21,126 nt of DNA from Enterobacteriaceae endosymbiont of Donacia bicoloricornis (GCF_012567955.1 NZ_CP046186.1:207219-228344), one strand, 5' to 3'; shown: positions 1 to 8,829, counted from the first letter of the stretch. The notes: a model not told the origin generated them from the sequence alone. Translations and numbers: made by a program.

Positions 1-2316
1 ATTTATAATTTTTTTAAAAAAAAATATTGTAATTTTATAGGTATAGAATATTTCTATTTATTAGAAAATGAAAAAATATGGATAGAAAAAAATATAGAAA
101 ATAAAAATTTTCATTTAAAATCAAGAGAAAAAAAAATATTTTTAGAAGAATTAATTGCTACTGAAATTTTTGAAAAAAATATAGGAAAAAATTTTCCAGG
201 AGCTAAAAGATTTTCTTTAGAAGGATGTGATGTTTTAATTCCATTAATAAAAGAAATAATCCGTTATTCTATGAAATTAGAAAATAAAACCAAAAAAATA
301 ATTTTTGCAATGTCACATAGAGGAAGATTAAATTTTTTAGTAAATATAATGGGTAAAAAAATTAAAGATATAATTAATGAATTTACAGATATTTTACCTA
401 AAAAAAAACATATAGATGATGTAAAATATCATTTAGGTTATTCTTCTATTATTGAAATAAATAAAAAAAAAATAGAATTAGAATTAGCATACAATCCTTC
501 TCATTTAGAAATTATCAATAGTATTACTATGGGTATTACTAGATTTTATAATGATATTCTAAAAAAAAATATTAATAATTTTAATATTTTACCTATAAAT
601 ATACATGGAGATGCATCTTTTAGTGGGCAAGGAATAATACAAGAAATTTTAAATTTGTCTCAAACAAGAGGATATGGAATTTATGGTACTATTCATATTA
701 TTATTAATAATCAAATTGGATTTACTACATCAAAAAATATTGATATGAGGTCTAGTTACTATTGTACTGATATAGCAAAAATGATTCAGTGTCCTGTTTT
801 CCATGTAAATGCAGATAACTTAGAAAGTGTTATTTTTACAACTAGATTAGCTATTAAATATAGAAATACTTTCCATAAGGATGTTTTTATTGATCTTGTA
901 TCTTATAGAAGATACGGACATAATGAAATGGATGATCCTTATATAACTCAACCATTAATGTATAACTACATTAAAAATCATAAAAGAATACAAAATTTAT
1001 ATTTTGACCAATTATTTTTACAAAATATTATAGATAATGATGAAAAAAAAAAATTATATCAAAAATATCAAAATTTATTTAATCAAGGTAAAGTTTTTAT
1101 TAAAACATTTGTTCCTATTAAAAAAAAATGTACAAATATAATTATTAAAAATATAAAAATTAACGAATTAAAAAAATTACTTTTTAGAATTAGTAGTTTT
1201 CCTAAAAATTTTAATATTCATCCTATAGTAAAAAAAATTTATTTAGATAGAATGAATATGAGTAAAGAAATAAAAAAAATAGATTGGGGGACAGCAGAAA
1301 ATTTAGCATTTGCAAATATTTTAAATCAGGGAATGTCTTGTCGTTTTTCAGGAGAAGATGTTAAAAGAGGTACTTTTTCTCATAGACATTCTGTTATATA
1401 TGATCAAAAAAATGGATCATCATATACTCCTTTAAATAATATTAGTTTAAACCAAGGAATTTTCAATATTTATAATTCTGTTTTATCAGAAGAAGCTGTT
1501 TTAGGTTTTGAGTATGGTTATTCGTTAAATAATATTAACGGTATAACAATATGGGAAGCACAATTTGGAGATTTTGTTAATGGAGCCCAAATTATTATAG
1601 ATCAATTTATTAGTTCTGGAGAAATTAAATGGAATTACAAAAGTGGATTAGTAATTATTCTTCCTCATGGATATGAAGGTCAAGGTCCTGAACATTCTTC
1701 TGCAAGAATAGAAAGATTTTTGCAATTATGTGCCGGGAAAAATATGAAAATTTGTATTCCTTCTAATGCATCTCAAATATATTATTTATTATGTGAACAA
1801 GCTTTTAATTTTAAAAAAAAACCACTTATTATATTTTCTCCAAAATCTCTTTTAAGACATCCATTAGCATGTTCTTCATTGAAAAATTTTATAAACAATT
1901 CTTTTAAATTAATTATAGATGAATTAGATCAAAAAATTAATATAAAAAATATTCAATATATTGTTTTTTGTACTGGTAAAATATATTATGATTTATTGGA
2001 ATATAGAAATTTTATAAAAAAAAATAATCTTATTTTGATAAGAATAGAACAATTATATCCATTTCCAAAAAAAGATTTAAAAAAAATAATTGAAAAATAT
2101 AAAAAAATAAAATATTTTTGTTGGTGTCAAGAAGAACCTAAAAATCAAGGACCATGGATATATATTAAAAATTGTTTTAAAAATAAATTAAATCTAAATG
2201 TTAATTATTTTGGACGAAATAAATCCTCTTCTCCTTCAACAGGATATTTTATTATTCATAAAAAACAACAACAAGAAATAATAAATTCTGTTTTTAATAT
2301 TGATATAAAAAAATAA
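1..2316 (+). CDS. sucA: 2-oxoglutarate dehydrogenase E1 component, 5'-truncated by window edge
   Basis: Thiamine-diphosphate-dependent E1 of the 2-oxoglutarate dehydrogenase complex; it decarboxylates 2-oxoglutarate and passes the succinyl group to the lipoyl arm of SucB. The reading frame is open from base 1, giving 771 codons. The first residues ([12 protein letters not shown]) match the E. coli SucA segment near residue 170, so roughly 160 N-terminal residues lie outside the window; the Met codon at 271 is internal. Visible motifs in fragment numbering are the diphosphate/metal signature GDASFSGQG from about residue 203 and [10 protein letters not shown] from 235. Also recognisable are [21 protein letters not shown], the pyrimidine-domain stretch [13 protein letters not shown] and the C-terminal [10 protein letters not shown]. 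The frame contains an A11 tract at 1043-1053. SucB follows after 25 bases, as in the sucAB operon. Identification is very secure. Confidence 0.97.
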   Translation: MYNFFKKKYCNFIGIEYFYLLENEKIWIEKNIENKNFHLKSREKKIFLEELIATEIFEKNIGKNFPGAKRFSLEGCDVLIPLIKEIIRYSMKLENKTKKIIFAMSHRGRLNFLVNIMGKKIKDIINEFTDILPKKKHIDDVKYHLGYSSIIEINKKKIELELAYNPSHLEIINSITMGITRFYNDILKKNINNFNILPINIHGDASFSGQGIIQEILNLSQTRGYGIYGTIHIIINNQIGFTTSKNIDMRSSYYCTDIAKMIQCPVFHVNADNLESVIFTTRLAIKYRNTFHKDVFIDLVSYRRYGHNEMDDPYITQPLMYNYIKNHKRIQNLYFDQLFLQNIIDNDEKKKLYQKYQNLFNQGKVFIKTFVPIKKKCTNIIIKNIKINELKKLLFRISSFPKNFNIHPIVKKIYLDRMNMSKEIKKIDWGTAENLAFANILNQGMSCRFSGEDVKRGTFSHRHSVIYDQKNGSSYTPLNNISLNQGIFNIYNSVLSEEAVLGFEYGYSLNNINGITIWEAQFGDFVNGAQIIIDQFISSGEIKWNYKSGLVIILPHGYEGQGPEHSSARIERFLQLCAGKNMKICIPSNASQIYYLLCEQAFNFKKKPLIIFSPKSLLRHPLACSSLKNFINNSFKLIIDELDQKINIKNIQYIVFCTGKIYYDLLEYRNFIKKNNLILIRIEQLYPFPKKDLKKIIEKYKKIKYFCWCQEEPKNQGPWIYIKNCFKNKLNLNVNYFGRNKSSSPSTGYFIIHKKQQQEIINSVFNIDIKK

Positions 2317-2329
2317 AAAGTTAATTTAT

Positions 2330-2334
2330 AAGGA
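2330..2334 (+). promoter_or_regulatory. Ribosome binding site setting a GTG start for sucB
   Basis: AAGGA lies seven bases before the GTG at 2342. No ATG in this frame lies nearby, and the lipoyl domain would be cut by any later Met, so this site supports the non-ATG start. Confidence 0.7.
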
Positions 2335-2341
2335 TAAAAAA

Positions 2342-3517
2342 GTGGATAATATTAATATTATTGTTCCTGAATTACCTGAATCAATAAATAATGCAATTAT
2401 TATTCAATGGTACAAAAAACCAGGAGAAAAAGTAAAAATTGATGATGTTCTTTTAGAATTAGAAACAGATAAAGTAGTATTAGAAATACCTTCAACTATT
2501 AATGGTTTTTTAGAAAAAATTTTAGTAAAAGAAGGTGAAAAAGTAAAATCTCAACAAATTATTGGTATTTTGAAAAAAGAAAAATCTTTAAAAGATAAAG
2601 AAGTTATTAATAATAATAATATAAAAATATCAAAAGTAACTAACAAAGATAATGATCAAAAAAAAATATTAAAAACATTAAATGATTTTAGTCCTTCTAT
2701 AAGAAGAAATATTAAAAAAAATTATTTTTCATTAAATGAAATAAATAATATTAATAGTAAAACTAATTTAAATTTAAAAAATTTTAATAATTTTAAAAAA
2801 AAAGAAGAAAAATTTTTAAAAAATAATAATTTTGAAAAAAAAGAAATGAGTCCAATAAGAAAATATATTTCTAAAAAATTAATGGATTCTAAAAATAATA
2901 CTGTTATGTTAACTACTTTTAATGAAGTTAATATGAAAAAAATTATTAATATAAAAAATAATTATAAAAATTTTATTCTTGAAAATTACAATATTAAATT
3001 AGGATTTACTTCTTTTCATGTTAAAGCTGTTACACAAGCGTTACAATCTTTTAAAAAGATTAATGCATTTATTGATGGAAACAATATTATTTATAATAAT
3101 TTTTATAATATAAATATTGCAATTGCTACAAAAAGAGGATTAATTACTCCTATAATATATAATACAAATACATTATCATTAATTGATATTGAAAAAAAAA
3201 TTAAAAAACTAGTTGTAAAAAGTAATAAAAATCAATTATCTACTAAAGATTTAGTTAGCGGTACATTTACCATTACTAATGGTGGAGTATTTGGTTCTTT
3301 AATGTCTACACCAATTATTAATCCCCCCCAGAGTGCTATTTTAGGAATGCATGTTATTAAAGAAAGACCTATTGTTATAAATCATAAAATATATATTATG
3401 CCTATGATGTATTTAGCATTATCATATGATCATCGTTTAATAGATGGAAAAGAAGCTATAGGTTTTCTTATGTTAATAAAAACATTATTAGAAGATCCTA
3501 TAAAATTATTTTTATAA
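2342..3517 (+). CDS. sucB: Dihydrolipoyllysine succinyltransferase (E2o)
   Basis: E2 core of the 2-oxoglutarate dehydrogenase complex, transferring the succinyl group from lipoyllysine to CoA. It has 391 residues (about 405 in E. coli) and starts at GTG with a good ribosome binding site. The N-terminal lipoyl domain (about 1-78) carries [11 protein letters not shown] with the lipoylated Lys at 44, the same position as in E. coli. The C-terminal acyltransferase domain (about 170-391) has [11 protein letters not shown] and the catalytic SYDHRLIDG, so enzymatic activity should be intact. The peripheral-subunit-binding domain between them is odd. Its first helix is recognisable (FSPSIRR, near residue 119), but the usual GTGxxGR...EDV half is replaced by Asn/Lys/Leu-rich sequence. 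The linkers are shortened and Lys/Asn-rich. A run of seven C sits in the core domain at 3323-3329. Confidence 0.97.
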   Translation: MDNINIIVPELPESINNAIIIQWYKKPGEKVKIDDVLLELETDKVVLEIPSTINGFLEKILVKEGEKVKSQQIIGILKKEKSLKDKEVINNNNIKISKVTNKDNDQKKILKTLNDFSPSIRRNIKKNYFSLNEINNINSKTNLNLKNFNNFKKKEEKFLKNNNFEKKEMSPIRKYISKKLMDSKNNTVMLTTFNEVNMKKIINIKNNYKNFILENYNIKLGFTSFHVKAVTQALQSFKKINAFIDGNNIIYNNFYNINIAIATKRGLITPIIYNTNTLSLIDIEKKIKKLVVKSNKNQLSTKDLVSGTFTITNGGVFGSLMSTPIINPPQSAILGMHVIKERPIVINHKIYIMPMMYLALSYDHRLIDGKEAIGFLMLIKTLLEDPIKLFL

Positions 3518-3533
3518 ATTTTATTTAATTATT

Positions 3534-3560
3534 ATTAATATTTTTATAAAAAATATTAAT
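3534..3560 (+). terminator. GC-free hairpin after sucB, possible terminator or mRNA 3' end
   Basis: Two perfect 12-base arms (3534-3545 and 3549-3560) flank a 3-base loop, 17 bases after the sucB stop, and are followed by T-rich sequence. There is no G:C pair, so it is not a classical intrinsic terminator. The spacer runs from 3518 to 3645 and otherwise shows only A/T-rich sequence and the cydA ribosome binding site (AAGGA, 3635-3639). Confidence 0.35.
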
Positions 3561-3645
3561 TATCTTCTTTTAAAGAAAAAAATTAAAATATTTATTAATT
3601 ATTTTAAAAAAATTTTGTAGATATATAAAAATATAAGGATTTATA

Positions 3646-5229
3646 ATGTTAAATGTTATTGATTTATCCAGATTGCAATTTGCATTAACAGCAATGTATC
3701 ATTTTATATTTGTACCCCTAACATTAGGACTTTCTTTTTTATTAGCCATAATGGAAACTTTATATGTTTTATCTAAAAATAAAATATATAGAGATATGAC
3801 TAAATTTTGGGGTAAATTATTTGGTATTAATTTTGCTTTAGGAATAGTAACTGGTTTAACTATGGAATTTCAATTTGGAACAAATTGGTCTTATTATTCT
3901 CATTACGTTGGGGACATTTTTGGGGCACCATTAGCAATAGAAGGTTTAGTAGCATTTTTTTTAGAATCAACTTTTGTTGGTCTATTTTTTTTAGGATGGG
4001 ATCGTTTAAATAAAATACAACATTTATTTGTAACATGGTTTGTTGCTATAGGTTCAAATCTTTCTGCTCTTTGGATTTTAATCGCTAATGGATGGATGCA
4101 AAATCCTGTTGCATCTTCTTTTAATTATCAAAATATGCGAATGGAAATGAATAATTTTTGGAAATTAATTTTTAATCCTATAGCACAAATAAAATTTTTT
4201 CATACTGTAACAGCTGGATATACAACTGGTTCAATATTTATTATTGGAATTAGTTCTTATTATATTTTAAAAAAAAGAGATATAGAATTTGCAAAAAAAT
4301 CTATTATGATTGCTTCATGTTTTGGTTTATTTTCTATTATTGCAGTAATTATATTAGGTGATGAATCAGGTTATCAATTAAAAAATATACAAAAAATTAA
4401 ACTAGCAGCTATTGAAGCAGAATGGGAAACACAAAAACCTCCAGCATCATTTAATATTATATGTTTACCAAATCAAAAAAAACAATTAAATAGATTTTCT
4501 ATTAAAATTCCATATATATTAGGACTTATTGCTACAAGATCTACTAATATACCTATATTAGGAATAAAAGATTTAATTAAAAATAACGAATTAAAAATTA
4601 AAAATGGAATAAAAGCATTACTTGCATTGGAAAAAATAAAAAACGGTAATTTAAAATTAAATAACATAAAAATATTTACAAAATATAAAAAATATTTAGG
4701 ATATGGTTTCTTATTCCAACAATATTATCAAAATATTTATAATATAAATAATGAACAAATAAAAAATGTAGCAAAAATATCTATTCCAATGATTAGTCCT
4801 TTATTTTTTTCTTTTAGAATTATGGTTTTATCAAGTTTTATTTTATTAATTATATTAATAATAGTTTTTTTTGTTACTATTATAAAAGATAGTATTGAAA
4901 AAAAAAAATATTTATTAAAATTATGTTTATTTATAATACCTTTACCATGGATTGCATCTGAATGTGGATGGTTTGTTGCTGAATATGGTAGACAACCATG
5001 GGCAATAAAAAATATTTTACCTACATATATGGCAGGTTCTTCTTTACAATTAACAGAAGTATTATTTTCAATAATAATAATTTTTATTTTTTATACAATT
5101 CTATTAATAATAGAATTATTTTTAATATATAAAATATCTATTTTAGGACCAAGTATTTTAAAAACTGGAAAATATTTTTTTGAAAAAAATAACACACAAA
5201 AAAATATTTTAAAAAAAAAAATTAATTAG
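3646..5229 (+). CDS. cydA: Cytochrome bd-I ubiquinol oxidase subunit I
   Basis: Haem-bearing subunit of cytochrome bd oxidase in the inner membrane; it oxidises quinol and reduces O2 to water with high affinity. It has 527 residues against 522 in E. coli, and numbering runs in register through at least residue 393. Key residues are all present: His19 (haem b595 ligand), His186 and Met393 (haem b558 ligands), Glu99 and Glu107, and Lys252 and Glu257 of the quinol-binding Q-loop. GRQPWA follows near residue 448. The long Q-loop (about 257-380) is retained, as in the E. coli-type oxidase. AAGGA six bases upstream supports the start. A11 tracts lie at 4898-4908 and at the 3' end (5211-5221). cydB follows after 9 bases, so the two genes are surely co-transcribed. 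Confidence 0.98.
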   Translation: MLNVIDLSRLQFALTAMYHFIFVPLTLGLSFLLAIMETLYVLSKNKIYRDMTKFWGKLFGINFALGIVTGLTMEFQFGTNWSYYSHYVGDIFGAPLAIEGLVAFFLESTFVGLFFLGWDRLNKIQHLFVTWFVAIGSNLSALWILIANGWMQNPVASSFNYQNMRMEMNNFWKLIFNPIAQIKFFHTVTAGYTTGSIFIIGISSYYILKKRDIEFAKKSIMIASCFGLFSIIAVIILGDESGYQLKNIQKIKLAAIEAEWETQKPPASFNIICLPNQKKQLNRFSIKIPYILGLIATRSTNIPILGIKDLIKNNELKIKNGIKALLALEKIKNGNLKLNNIKIFTKYKKYLGYGFLFQQYYQNIYNINNEQIKNVAKISIPMISPLFFSFRIMVLSSFILLIILIIVFFVTIIKDSIEKKKYLLKLCLFIIPLPWIASECGWFVAEYGRQPWAIKNILPTYMAGSSLQLTEVLFSIIIIFIFYTILLIIELFLIYKISILGPSILKTGKYFFEKNNTQKNILKKKIN

Positions 5230-5238
5230 GTTATTTAA

Positions 5239-6384
5239 ATGTTAAATTATGAATTTTTATGTTTAATTTGGTCAATAATAATTGGTATATTAATTACAGG
5301 ATTTTTTATTACTGATGGATTAGATATGGGAGTTGGTATTTTATTATTCATAACAGGAAAAAATAATATTGAACGTAGAATTATGATAAATACAATTGCT
5401 CCCCATTGGGATGGGAACCAAGTATGGTTAATTACAACTGGAGGTGCATTATTTGCTGCATGGCCTATTGTTTATGCAATAATATTCTCTCATTTTTATA
5501 TAATGATGATATTATTATTAATGGCATTATTTTTACGTCCTGTAGGTTTTGAATACCGTTCAAAAATTGAAAATAAAACATGGCAAAAAATTTGTGATAT
5601 ATGTATTTCAATTGGAAGTATAATCCCACCAATTATTATTGGAATAATATTTAGTAATATATTAAAAGGAATCCCATTCTATATTGATAAATATAATTTT
5701 ATTTATTCTAAAAGACATTTTTTAAAACAATTTAATTTACTTAGTCTTATTATTAGTTTTACAACTGTAATTTTAATTGTAAATCATGCTATAACTTATT
5801 TACAAATAAGAATAAAAGATTCTAATATTAATAATAGATTAAAAAAAGTATTAAAATTTTCTTCAATATTATTAATAATATTTTCTCTTTTATCGTTTAT
5901 AAATATTTTATTTTTTATGAAAGGATATAAAATTAATTTTTTTATTAATCAAAAAACAAATATTTTTTATGAAAAAAATTATAATATTATTTATAAAAAT
6001 ACAGCATGGACATCTAATTTTCAAAATCATAAATATTTATATTTAATACCTTTATTAAGTATAATTTTACCTTTTTTCACAATTTTATCATCTATATATA
6101 AAAAATTACTAATAGCATTAATATGTTCTACTTTTACTATTATTAGTAGTATTTTAAGTATTGGAATTATAATGTTCCCTTTTATTATTCCTTCAAATAT
6201 AAAATATTATCAAAGTTTAACAATTTGGAATGCTACATCAAGTCAATTAACATTAAATGTAATGTTATATATAGTTATCATATTTATGCCTATTGTATTA
6301 TTTTATACTTTTTGGTGTTATAAAAAAATGTTTTTTTATCTTAATAAAGAAAAAATTAAACAAAAATCTGATTTTTTTTATTAA
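5239..6384 (+). CDS. cydB: Cytochrome bd-I ubiquinol oxidase subunit II
   Basis: Second large membrane subunit of cytochrome bd oxidase, pairing with CydA. It has 381 residues (379 in E. coli) and many hydrophobic helices. Signature stretches are TDGLDMGVG (Asp29), RRIMINTIAPHWDGNQVWL (Asp58, Trp63), GGALFAAWP, and the C-terminal WNATSSQLTLNVM. Residue 105 is Glu (GFEYRSKIE) where E. coli has Asp. That position is placed in a proton-entry path in the E. coli enzyme, so it is a conservative change at a functional site. The ribosome binding site is weak (AGG at 5228-5230, overlapping the end of cydA), which suggests translational coupling. The small subunit gene cydX follows after 41 bases. Confidence 0.98.
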   Translation: MLNYEFLCLIWSIIIGILITGFFITDGLDMGVGILLFITGKNNIERRIMINTIAPHWDGNQVWLITTGGALFAAWPIVYAIIFSHFYIMMILLLMALFLRPVGFEYRSKIENKTWQKICDICISIGSIIPPIIIGIIFSNILKGIPFYIDKYNFIYSKRHFLKQFNLLSLIISFTTVILIVNHAITYLQIRIKDSNINNRLKKVLKFSSILLIIFSLLSFINILFFMKGYKINFFINQKTNIFYEKNYNIIYKNTAWTSNFQNHKYLYLIPLLSIILPFFTILSSIYKKLLIALICSTFTIISSILSIGIIMFPFIIPSNIKYYQSLTIWNATSSQLTLNVMLYIVIIFMPIVLFYTFWCYKKMFFYLNKEKIKQKSDFFY

Positions 6385-6425
6385 AAAAAAGTAATTATAA
6401 ACTTTTAATAAACAGGTAATTAAAA

Positions 6426-6512
6426 ATGTGGTATTTAATATGGCTATTATTAATGTTAGTTATATGTAGTCTTACTATTTTAGTAATTTTAAAAAAAGAG
6501 CATAAAAAATAA
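6426..6512 (+). CDS. cydX: Cytochrome bd-I oxidase small subunit CydX (28 residues)
   Basis: A 28-codon frame directly after cydB encodes MWYLIWLLLMLVICSLTILV followed by ILKKEHKK. It aligns without gaps to the start of E. coli CydX (37 residues). MWY, Trp6, Cys14-Ser15 and Glu25-His26 fall at the same positions. CydX is a single-helix inner-membrane protein that binds CydA and stabilises the haems of the bd oxidase. Here it ends two residues after His26, so the polar C-terminal tail of the E. coli protein is missing and only the membrane helix and Glu-His cap remain. An AGG at 6414-6416 lies nine bases before the ATG. The gene is too short for most gene finders, but the position and residue match make it convincing. 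Confidence 0.93.
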   Translation: MWYLIWLLLMLVICSLTILVILKKEHKK

Positions 6513-6584
6513 GTATTTAAAATTATTAATTATAAAATAAGACTTAAAAATAGGTAATTTGTTTTTTAAATAAATATGTTATAA

Positions 6585-6606
6585 TAAAATAAAAATTTTT
6601 ATTTTA
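6585..6606. repeat. Perfect 22-base GC-free palindrome between cydX and parE
   Basis: An uninterrupted self-complementary sequence of A and T lies about 70 bases after the cydX stop. It could fold at the 3' end of the cyd transcript or mark a spacer boundary. The spacer 6513-6742 is the longest in the window and contains no tRNA-like or GC-rich element; besides this palindrome it holds two promoter-like boxes. Confidence 0.4.
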
Positions 6607-6680
6607 AATATTTAAAATTTAGTTTAATTATTTAAAATTACTAAATTAATTTATTTATATAAAATATTTATTAAAATCAA

Positions 6681-6708
6681 TTGACTTAAAATGGATTTTT
6701 TTTATATT
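6681..6708 (+). promoter_or_regulatory. Candidate sigma-70 promoter for parE
   Basis: TTGACT (6681-6686) and TATATT (6703-6708) are spaced by 16 bases, 34 bases before the parE ATG. Each matches the consensus at five of six positions, and a -35 box with G and C is notable in such A/T-rich DNA. A second candidate, an extended -10 (TGTTATAAT, 6577-6585), lies further upstream without a clear -35. In DNA this A/T-rich, -10 matches arise often by chance. Confidence 0.4.
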
Positions 6709-6742
6709 TTAAATATAAAATTATTATATACTTAATAAAAAA

Positions 6743-8662
6743 ATGAACCATTTAAATCAATATAACGCAGATTCAATAGAAGTTTTAGAAGGATTAGATC
6801 CTGTAAGACGTCGTCCTGGGATGTATACTGATCTTACTAGACCTAATCATTTAGCTCAGGAAGTAATCGATAATAGTGTAGATGAGGCATTAGCAGGTTA
6901 TGCTAAAAATATTTTTGTAACTTTATATAAAGATCAATCATTAGAAGTTATTGACGATGGTAGAGGAATGCCTACTGATATACATTCTAGAGAAGGTATT
7001 CCAGCTATTGAACTTATTTTATGTCGATTACATGCTGGAGGAAAATTTTCTAATAAAAATTATCATTTTTCTGGAGGGTTACATGGTGTAGGTATTTCTG
7101 TCGTTAATGCTTTATCAAAAAGGATGGAAGTTAGTATTTTCCGTAAAAATAAAATCTATAAAATAGTTTTTGAAAACGGATATAAAATTCAAAATCTTTC
7201 TTTTTATGAAAATACAGATAATCAAAAAACTGGAACAAAAATTAGATTTTGGCCTAATGAAAAATTTTTTGAACATCATACTTTTTTAATCTCTAATTTA
7301 ATTAATTTATTAAAAGCAAAAGCAGTTTTATGTGCAAATTTAAAAGTATGTTTTACAAATAAAAATACTGAAGATTATTATTGTTGGACTTATAAAAAAG
7401 GTTTATCAGAATATTTAATTAATTCAGTAAAAAATATAATTACAATACCAAAGGATCCTTTTATTGGTGAATATTATAATGATACAAAATATTTAAACTG
7501 GGCTTTATTTTGGATTCCAGAAAATAATAATAGTATTATTACTGAAAGTTATGTTAATTTAATCCCAACTACCTATGGAGGTACACATGTAAATGGATTA
7601 CGTTTAGGTTTATTAGATGCAATACGCCATTTTTGTAATTTTCATAATATGTTACCTAGAAATATAAAATTATTAGGAGAAGATATTTGGTACCAATGTT
7701 CTTATGTTTTATCTATTAAAATTCAAGATCCTCAATTTACAGGGCAAACAAAAGAACGTCTGTCTTCTAGACAATGTACTGTATTTGTTGCAAATATAGT
7801 AAGAGATTCTTTTATTCTTTGGTTAAATCAAAATTTTAAAATTAGTTCTCTTTTAATTAATATTTTTATTACTAATGCTCAAAAACGTATTAGAGAATCT
7901 AAAAAATTTATAAAAAAAAAAAATTATAATACAAATTCAATTTTACCAAATAAATTATCTGATTGTATTATTCATAATAAAAAAAAAACAGAACTTTTTT
8001 TAGTAGAAGGTGATTCTGCGGGAGGATCCGCAAAACAAGCAAGAAATAAAAATTTTCAAGCTGTAATGCCATTGAAAGGAAAAATTTTAAATACATGGGA
8101 AATAAATTCTGAAGAAATTTTATCTTCTCAAGAAATATATGATATTTCTTCAGCAATAGGAATTTATCCTAATAATGAAGATTTAAAAAAATTAAGATAT
8201 AACAAAATTTGTATTTTAGCAGATGCAGATTCAGATGGATTACATATTGCTACTTTATTATGTGCTTTATTTATAAAACATTTTTTACCATTAGTAAAAC
8301 ATGGACATATTTATGTTGCAATGCCTCCTTTATATCGTATAGATTTAGGAAAAAAAATTTTTTATGCTTTAGATGAAAATGAAAAAAATAAAATTTTAAA
8401 ACAAAATTTTATTAAAAATGATCAACAAAAAATTAATGTACAAAGATTTAAAGGATTAGGTGAAATGAACCCAACTCAATTAAGAGAAACAACTTTTAAT
8501 CCTAATAGTCGTCGTTTAATCCAATTAATATTAAATCATAGTGAAAAAGATATTAAAAGAACATTTTCTTTAATGGACATGTTATTAGCTAAAAAAAGAG
8601 CAGAAGATCGTAGAAAATGGTTACAAAAAAAAGGTGATATTACAACAATAATAAATATTTAA
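6743..8662 (+). CDS. parE: DNA topoisomerase IV subunit B (ParE)
   Basis: ATPase subunit of topoisomerase IV, which with ParC decatenates daughter chromosomes. It has 639 residues, close to E. coli ParE (630) and far below GyrB (804); the GyrB-specific insert in the TOPRIM region is absent. Diagnostic ParE-type stretches are YNADSIEVLEGLDPVRRRPGMYTDLTRPNHL, HAGGKFSNKNYHFSGGLHGVG, GQTKERLSSRQC and the C-terminal LLAKKRAEDRR. The GHKL ATPase motifs are intact (Glu40, Asn44, DDGRGMP at 71-77, GGLHGVG at 111-117). The TOPRIM acidic residues are also intact (Glu422, Asp494/496/498). No clear Shine-Dalgarno precedes the ATG. The frame contains an A12 tract (7912-7923) and an A10 tract (7979-7988). 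parC is not in the window. Neighbours are functionally unrelated, so it is probably its own transcript. Confidence 0.96.
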   Translation: MNHLNQYNADSIEVLEGLDPVRRRPGMYTDLTRPNHLAQEVIDNSVDEALAGYAKNIFVTLYKDQSLEVIDDGRGMPTDIHSREGIPAIELILCRLHAGGKFSNKNYHFSGGLHGVGISVVNALSKRMEVSIFRKNKIYKIVFENGYKIQNLSFYENTDNQKTGTKIRFWPNEKFFEHHTFLISNLINLLKAKAVLCANLKVCFTNKNTEDYYCWTYKKGLSEYLINSVKNIITIPKDPFIGEYYNDTKYLNWALFWIPENNNSIITESYVNLIPTTYGGTHVNGLRLGLLDAIRHFCNFHNMLPRNIKLLGEDIWYQCSYVLSIKIQDPQFTGQTKERLSSRQCTVFVANIVRDSFILWLNQNFKISSLLINIFITNAQKRIRESKKFIKKKNYNTNSILPNKLSDCIIHNKKKTELFLVEGDSAGGSAKQARNKNFQAVMPLKGKILNTWEINSEEILSSQEIYDISSAIGIYPNNEDLKKLRYNKICILADADSDGLHIATLLCALFIKHFLPLVKHGHIYVAMPPLYRIDLGKKIFYALDENEKNKILKQNFIKNDQQKINVQRFKGLGEMNPTQLRETTFNPNSRRLIQLILNHSEKDIKRTFSLMDMLLAKKRAEDRRKWLQKKGDITTIINI

Positions 8663-8703
8663 TAATCTAAAATTAACAAAAATTTATGAAATTATTTTAA
8701 ATG

Positions 8704-8734
8704 ATTTTTATTTAAAAAAATTATAAATAAAAAT
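8704..8734 (+). terminator. GC-free hairpin after parE
   Basis: Perfect 11-base arms (8704-8714 and 8724-8734) flank a 9-base loop about 40 bases after the parE stop, in the 194-base spacer before aceE. No T tract follows, so termination is uncertain; it may simply fold at the mRNA 3' end. Confidence 0.3.
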
Positions 8735-8802
8735 TAATAAAAAAGTTTTGTTTATCTATAATCATTCAATAAGTTTTAACAGAGTTTTATATTATAAAAT
8801 AA

Positions 8803-8829
8803 TTGAAATTTAGTTATATATCATATAAT
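8803..8829 (+). promoter_or_regulatory. Candidate promoter for aceE-aceF-lpd
   Basis: TTGAAA (8803-8808) and a perfect TATAAT (8824-8829) lie just upstream of aceE. The 15-base spacing is shorter than ideal and would give a short leader of about 20 bases. Another TATAAT at 8757-8762 lacks a good -35 box. No recognisable PdhR operator is seen. Confidence 0.35.

Noticed and set aside
271..2316. sucA starting at 271
   Set aside because: The same frame is open to base 1 and encodes recognisable SucA sequence ([22 protein letters not shown]) upstream of this Met.
4473..4667. Minus-strand 64-codon frame inside cydA
   Set aside because: It lies antisense within the conserved Q-loop coding region and resembles no protein; it is a by-product of A/T-rich composition.
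7968..8156. Minus-strand 62-codon frame inside parE
   Set aside because: Antisense to the conserved TOPRIM region, with no ribosome binding site or recognisable product.
6743..8662. gyrB
   Set aside because: The N terminus, GQTKERLSSRQC region, C terminus and 639-residue length all fit ParE; the GyrB-specific insert is absent.
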